A model generated the notes under the pieces. The model was not told the DNA's origin, made no database searches, and worked only from the letters and a program-made list of their open reading frames with translations. Of a stretch of DNA of 64,000 nucleotides, positions 59,900-64,000 are shown one piece after another. The position numbers and the translations under genes were made by a program. Position 1 is the first letter of the stretch; each line of letters opens with the position of its first letter. Source of the stretch: Sepiola atlantica (lineage: Eukaryota; Mollusca; Cephalopoda; Sepiida; Sepiolidae); assembly GCA_963556195.1 (NCBI GenBank), contig OY744551.1:13967596-14031595 (forward strand). Reading direction: 5' to 3'.

Positions 59900-60950
59900 C
59901 ATATTTAAAGTGCGTGACAGGAAGCATACAGTGTCAATTTCGTTCAGAATGTGTTTTTTAACAACTAGAATCATACAGATATCAGATAACTACATCGCTA
60001 CTAAGAAATATCAAATAAACAAGCGGTCTAGAGTCGCATGTATATCCTGGTCTTAGTTTTTTTTCTTGTATGGAGGTGTCGTGGTCCTCCCTACATACAG
60101 CGCCTGGTATTCCGAAATAGTCAGCCATCTGGTACTGACAAGGCTCAGCTTTGCTTAACTTCAATGATCTAACAATAACCGGTGTGTCAACATGATTATG
60201 CCATACGAAATAGTAAGATGTGTTTGGATGTGTAGATTTTAGAAGATCAGTGTATATTTTTGTAGAAATCGCTTCAGACAATCACTTGATGTCAGAAACG
60301 AAAAAGAACAAACGACGATCATCGCAAGTACATTAGATGGCTATAGTCCCTAGGCTAAAAAATATCAGGGATATAGGTAGGAAAAAAGCACTCAAAAAGA
60401 AGAGAGCTTACAAGCCAGCAGTTTTGTGAACGATGGTATTGAAATAGAAAGCTGTATAATAATGAGGTATAAAAACAGTGAAGTGGTGAAGACCACTAGA
60501 CGAACAAATCAAGCGAGCTGATACAAAGGAAATAAGGAATAGATCTGACGATTCTGAAGAACACATTATATAATAGTATTAAATGATATCTGAGCGAGAA
60601 ACTAGATATTTTGAAGTTTAGAACCAACACTTTTAATTAACAGAAAATAGATTGTACTGTAGTAATGAGATAAAATTTGCTTTAGGATGTAAAAAAACAT
60701 TATTAACATTTTGCTGGAAGCAAAAATTAACCTAACAGGAGCCGGATATGCCAAATACATGACTAACTTAATTATGAATTAAAAGCCAATAATATTATGC
60801 GAAAAAAATTGAACTTCAGTGACCTTTAGGGGGTGAAGATAAGTTGTTTATATTGGTAATAAAAGCAATATGAGTTATGTTTAACTGGACGTAAACAACA
60901 GGAGCGGGTGATGAAAAGTGTAAACATTTTGAATAGATAATAACGACCAG
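59900..60950. other. No gene recognised
   Basis: The 99-codon minus frame 60281-59982 has no family I recognise; the rest is stop-rich. Confidence 0.35.
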
Positions 60951-60959
60951 TATCTTATA

Positions 60960-61300
60960 TCTATACAAAACCACCGTTCGCCCTTGAATGACGTATTGTT
61001 ACCGTCTCTGGACTTCAACTCTTAGACATAGTTAAAAACAGTGTTTCTAGCTTAATCGGTATCACAAGTCCAGCCACTGTTTCGATCACCACAATTTTGC
61101 ATCCACGCCCTTGTTTTAAAAGTACTTCAACGGAATGTGCGCCGAGAAAATTGCCACACTTGTGCCCCCTCTCAACGTAATTGCCCGCGACAAACCCAAC
61201 AAGCAGCAAAATAATTCACTGTAGGGGACTTTTCCTGAACGTCTCGCCTTTGGAATTTCCTCCCTGTTCTCTGTTTTCTATAAATCAGGCCCCTCACTCA
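60960..61300 (+). mobile_element. LINE ORF2 3' fragment (jockey/CR1-like)
   Basis: Plus frames: YKTTVRP, then KYFNGMCAEKIATLVPPLNV, followed by ERLAFGISSLFSVFYKSGP. It is the same family as 57356 but in the opposite orientation. Confidence 0.6.
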
Positions 61301-61386
61301 CAGCAGCTCCTTGCGTCTCCGTGGAAGTGCACCTTTTTGGTGAGGAATTGACGAAAACAAAATGGCAATCAATTTAAGCAGCAGTA

Positions 61387-61389
<3 letters not shown>

Positions 61390-61452
<63 letters not shown>
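61390..61452. repeat. (TA)n array
   Basis: It lies directly downstream (on the minus strand) of the hammerhead at 61480-61521. Confidence 0.95.
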
Positions 61453-61457
<5 letters not shown>

Positions 61458-61479
61458 CTTATACATACATAAAAGTACA

Positions 61480-61521
61480 CCGTGTACATGTGTTTCTGGC
61501 TCACAGCCGTCATCAGCATGG
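61480..61521 (-). ncRNA. Hammerhead ribozyme motif with minimal stem III
   Basis: Minus strand: CUGAUGA at 61516-61510, stem II GGCU/AGCC around GUG (a C-A mismatch at its base), GAAA at 61496-61493, a 3-bp stem III ACA/UGU around CA, then A and CACGG, which pairs at 4 of 5 positions with CCAUG before the core. The (TA)n array at 61390-61452 begins about 30 bp past the predicted cleavage site. The short stem III would be weak in a monomer. Confidence 0.55.
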
Positions 61522-62004
61522 CTAACTTAGACAAGGATCGAACCTTCGATATCGATGTCTATAATCCAGCGTCTGTAAGATTGGGCCAAGACGCCCTGTC
61601 TAGAAATATTTACGATTTTTATCATCAAAGTAATAGTAAGCAAAAAAACAGCGAACGTTGTAATCACCACTACAAATAATTACATAAAAATACATTAAAT
61701 ATTTAGGTGATAAAAATCTTACATATTTCGGGGGCGATCAGTTTTGGTGGGCGCCCCTCTTAAATATTAAAATTTACAAAAGATGTTGTGACCATGTTGC
61801 TCACAATGTTGCCGAAAAGATATTTTTTCCAAATTCATAACGATCAGTTTATAATTTTCGAAATGTATTTAGTACAACACGCACACACACACACATATGA
61901 AATTAAAAATGGAACAGTAAGAGACCCATAAGCTCAAGGTTTCGCCCGATGTGATGTGGGCTTTTTAAAGAGCGGACAAAAAATTGTAAAGAATGACAAC
62001 AGAC

Positions 62005-62012
<8 letters not shown>

Positions 62013-62085
<73 letters not shown>

Positions 62086-62426
62086 GCTGTACAAAATGCA
62101 TTTCAATATATATATATATATATACATCCGCATACAGAGTGTCTCGCTGTATTACAGTTCTGCCGTGCGGCTAGACAAGCAAGTGCTCAAAGTTGAGATC
62201 GTAACAAGACTGGTAAACTGACAGTTTACGCTTCTAATCCTTGCTCTATCATCTGACATCTGCTCAATGTAAGTCAAATCTCAATGTAAACTCAATGTAA
62301 ACATTGTCGAATGCCGGAGAGCTTGAATTGTTTTTACCCAATGAGCAATGCCTTGACAGCTAGTGGCAGTTAGCCATGTTCATTACGAGAGATCGCAGCT
62401 CTTCAGTACGGCTAGACAAGCAGGTG

Positions 62427-62500
<74 letters not shown>

Positions 62501-62554
62501 GAGACAAATAAATTTATAGCATTATTCATAGAATTAAAGGCAGTATTTATTCGT

Positions 62555-62603
<49 letters not shown>
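62013..62603. repeat. (TA)n arrays with a (GA)n run
   Basis: (TA)n at 62013-62083, 62431-62468 and 62556-62603, and (GA)n at 62469-62499. CGGCTAGACAAGCA(G/A)GTGC occurs at 62168 and 62409, about 241 bp apart, which indicates a short direct duplication. Confidence 0.85.
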
Positions 62604-62604
<1 letters not shown>

Positions 62605-63054
62605 CCATCTACAATCCTATATCTATATATGTGCACCCTTTAAATGTTAAATGTTACAAATAAAAGTATGTGCTCTTTTTACTCACCGCTTAGAATATGT
62701 ATCCCAACATTCATAATAATCCGTCCATTAGTTTACATAGAAATTGTATTTATTTTAGCAATCAAACCTTGAAAGTAATTGATGTGTGAGTTTACATATT
62801 CGAAATATTAATTTTGCATCGAATCATTTAAGCCATAAGGATTTTAATCCATTCTTCTCATCTTTCTTTAGTCTTAACTGTAAAAAACAAACATGTTTTA
62901 CGACCCGGATCTCAGCTTATTAAACTACGATCGAAAGGTTTCTAATGGATGGTTTGTTATATGTTTGTATAAATTAAACGATTATTATGAATAACAAATA
63001 TAAAGCACTTAATAAAAATTAAATTTGAAGATGTTAAATGCATTTTATACAGCG

Positions 63055-63260
<206 letters not shown>

Positions 63261-63264
<4 letters not shown>

Positions 63265-63990
63265 TGGAAAGTTCATTTTATTTTATAAAGCATCTTTTGT
63301 AATTAATATAAATATAGAGGCAAACAAGCCCTCAAAAACCATGTAATAGATGCGAGTAATTAAATCAAAAGAAAAATAAAAATATTTCGAAACATTTAAT
63401 AAAATATTTCAAAATACCTTCCGTTTTTTTTTTCTTCATCTTGATTTTTTTTTTTTAGCTAATGTTTCGCTTGACAAAAACAAGCTTCATCAGAGCAAAG
63501 ACAAATAAAGGTATAACCTTTTTTTTTCCATAATTTACTTCCTGGTGTTGGTGAAGTGTAACGTCCGGTGTTGTGGACTATTGTTGAAAATGTCTGTTTT
63601 AAATAGAATAGAACTTGAATTCGCATGGTCGCTGCGAGTTATAAATATGGAAAGTTCATTTTATTTTATAAAGCATCTTTTGTAAGTTAATATAAAAACC
63701 AGGAAGTAAATTATGGAAAAAAAAAGGTTATACCTTTATTTGTCTTTGCTCTGATGAAGCTTGTTTTTGTCAAGCGAAATATTAGCTAAAAAAAAAAAAA
63801 TCAAGATGAAGAAAAAAAAAAACGGAAGGTATTTTGAAATATTTTATTAAATGTTTCGAAATATTTTTATTTTTCTTTTGATTTAATTACTCGCATCTAA
63901 TACATAGTTTTTGAAGGCTTGTTTGCCTCTATATTTATATTAACTTACAAAAGATGCTTTATAAAATAAAATCAACTTTCCATATTTATA
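63261..63990. repeat. Large foldback element, about 290-bp arms
   Basis: Left arm 63261-63545 and right arm 63699-63990 are near-perfect reverse complements with a 153-bp spacer. The end of the spacer repeats the outer end (ATATGGAAAGTTCATTTTAT at about 63645). Both arms hold a hammerhead-like CUGAUGA...GAAA motif. The element starts at a (TA)n array and may continue past the window. Confidence 0.9.
63745..63789 (+). ncRNA. Hammerhead-like motif in foldback arm
   Basis: CUGAUGA at 63751-63757, stem II GCUUG/CAAGC (with one extra A before it), GAAA at 63776-63779, and UUUGCU before the core pairs with AGCUAA after it except at one position. Stem III is a single pair, so it could fold only marginally, or as a dimer. 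A mirror copy is on the minus strand at about 63458-63500. Confidence 0.4.
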
Positions 63991-64000
63991 ACTCGCAGCG

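Overview
The window looks like nuclear DNA of a coleoid cephalopod, octopus-like. Its only recognisable host genes are S-crystallins, the lens proteins that cephalopods evolved from sigma-class glutathione S-transferase (GST). The DNA is AT-rich and intron-rich, full of (TA)n arrays, and packed with LINE, SINE, mariner and Penelope-like debris. All named exons were joined by hand from splice signals and reading-frame continuity.

Genes. Three S-crystallin genes lie head-to-tail on the + strand. Gene A (2391-4676) is only its last three exons; its 5' part is upstream of the window. Gene B (24969-31193) and gene C (42509-52748) are complete, with six coding exons of 133, 96, 116, 54, 108 and 165 bp in both, encoding 223 residues. 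Exons are nearly identical between copies while introns differ widely in size and repeat content. Genes B and C share about 430 bp of upstream sequence, including a TATAAATA box 111 bp before the ATG and a 7-bp-arm palindrome about 34 bp before the TATA box. The intergenic spaces (about 20 and 11 kb) contain no other gene I can support.

Mobile and repeat DNA. 1-2390: tail of gene A intron 3 with (TA)n arrays and a 400-bp foldback. 2664-4511: intron 5 with a minisatellite and a LINE end. 4.8-24.5 kb: a Helitron-like element, a Tc1/mariner relic, a full-length dead mariner with terminal inverted repeats (TIRs), A- and C-rich tandem repeats, a Penelope-type GIY-YIG fragment, a TIR MITE, several LINE 3' ends and a tRNA-headed SINE. 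32-42 kb: MITEs and two U2-snRNA-headed SINEs in tandem. 42.6-52.6 kb: gene C introns holding a LINE, two more U2 SINEs (one with target-site duplication) and foldbacks. 53-64 kb: satellites, the longest LINE fragment (with a FADD reverse-transcriptase motif), foldbacks and (TA)n arrays.

Most notable. (1) Several hammerhead self-cleaving ribozyme motifs, some complete in core and all three stems, sit in repeats that abut (TA)n arrays; degenerate relatives occur inside inverted-repeat foldbacks. Together these look like Penelope-like or retrozyme-like non-autonomous elements. (2) A SINE family carries a head derived from the 5' end of U2 snRNA, including the branch-point-recognition segment. 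A related element at 19.65-19.98 kb has the same body and tail but a tRNA-like head.
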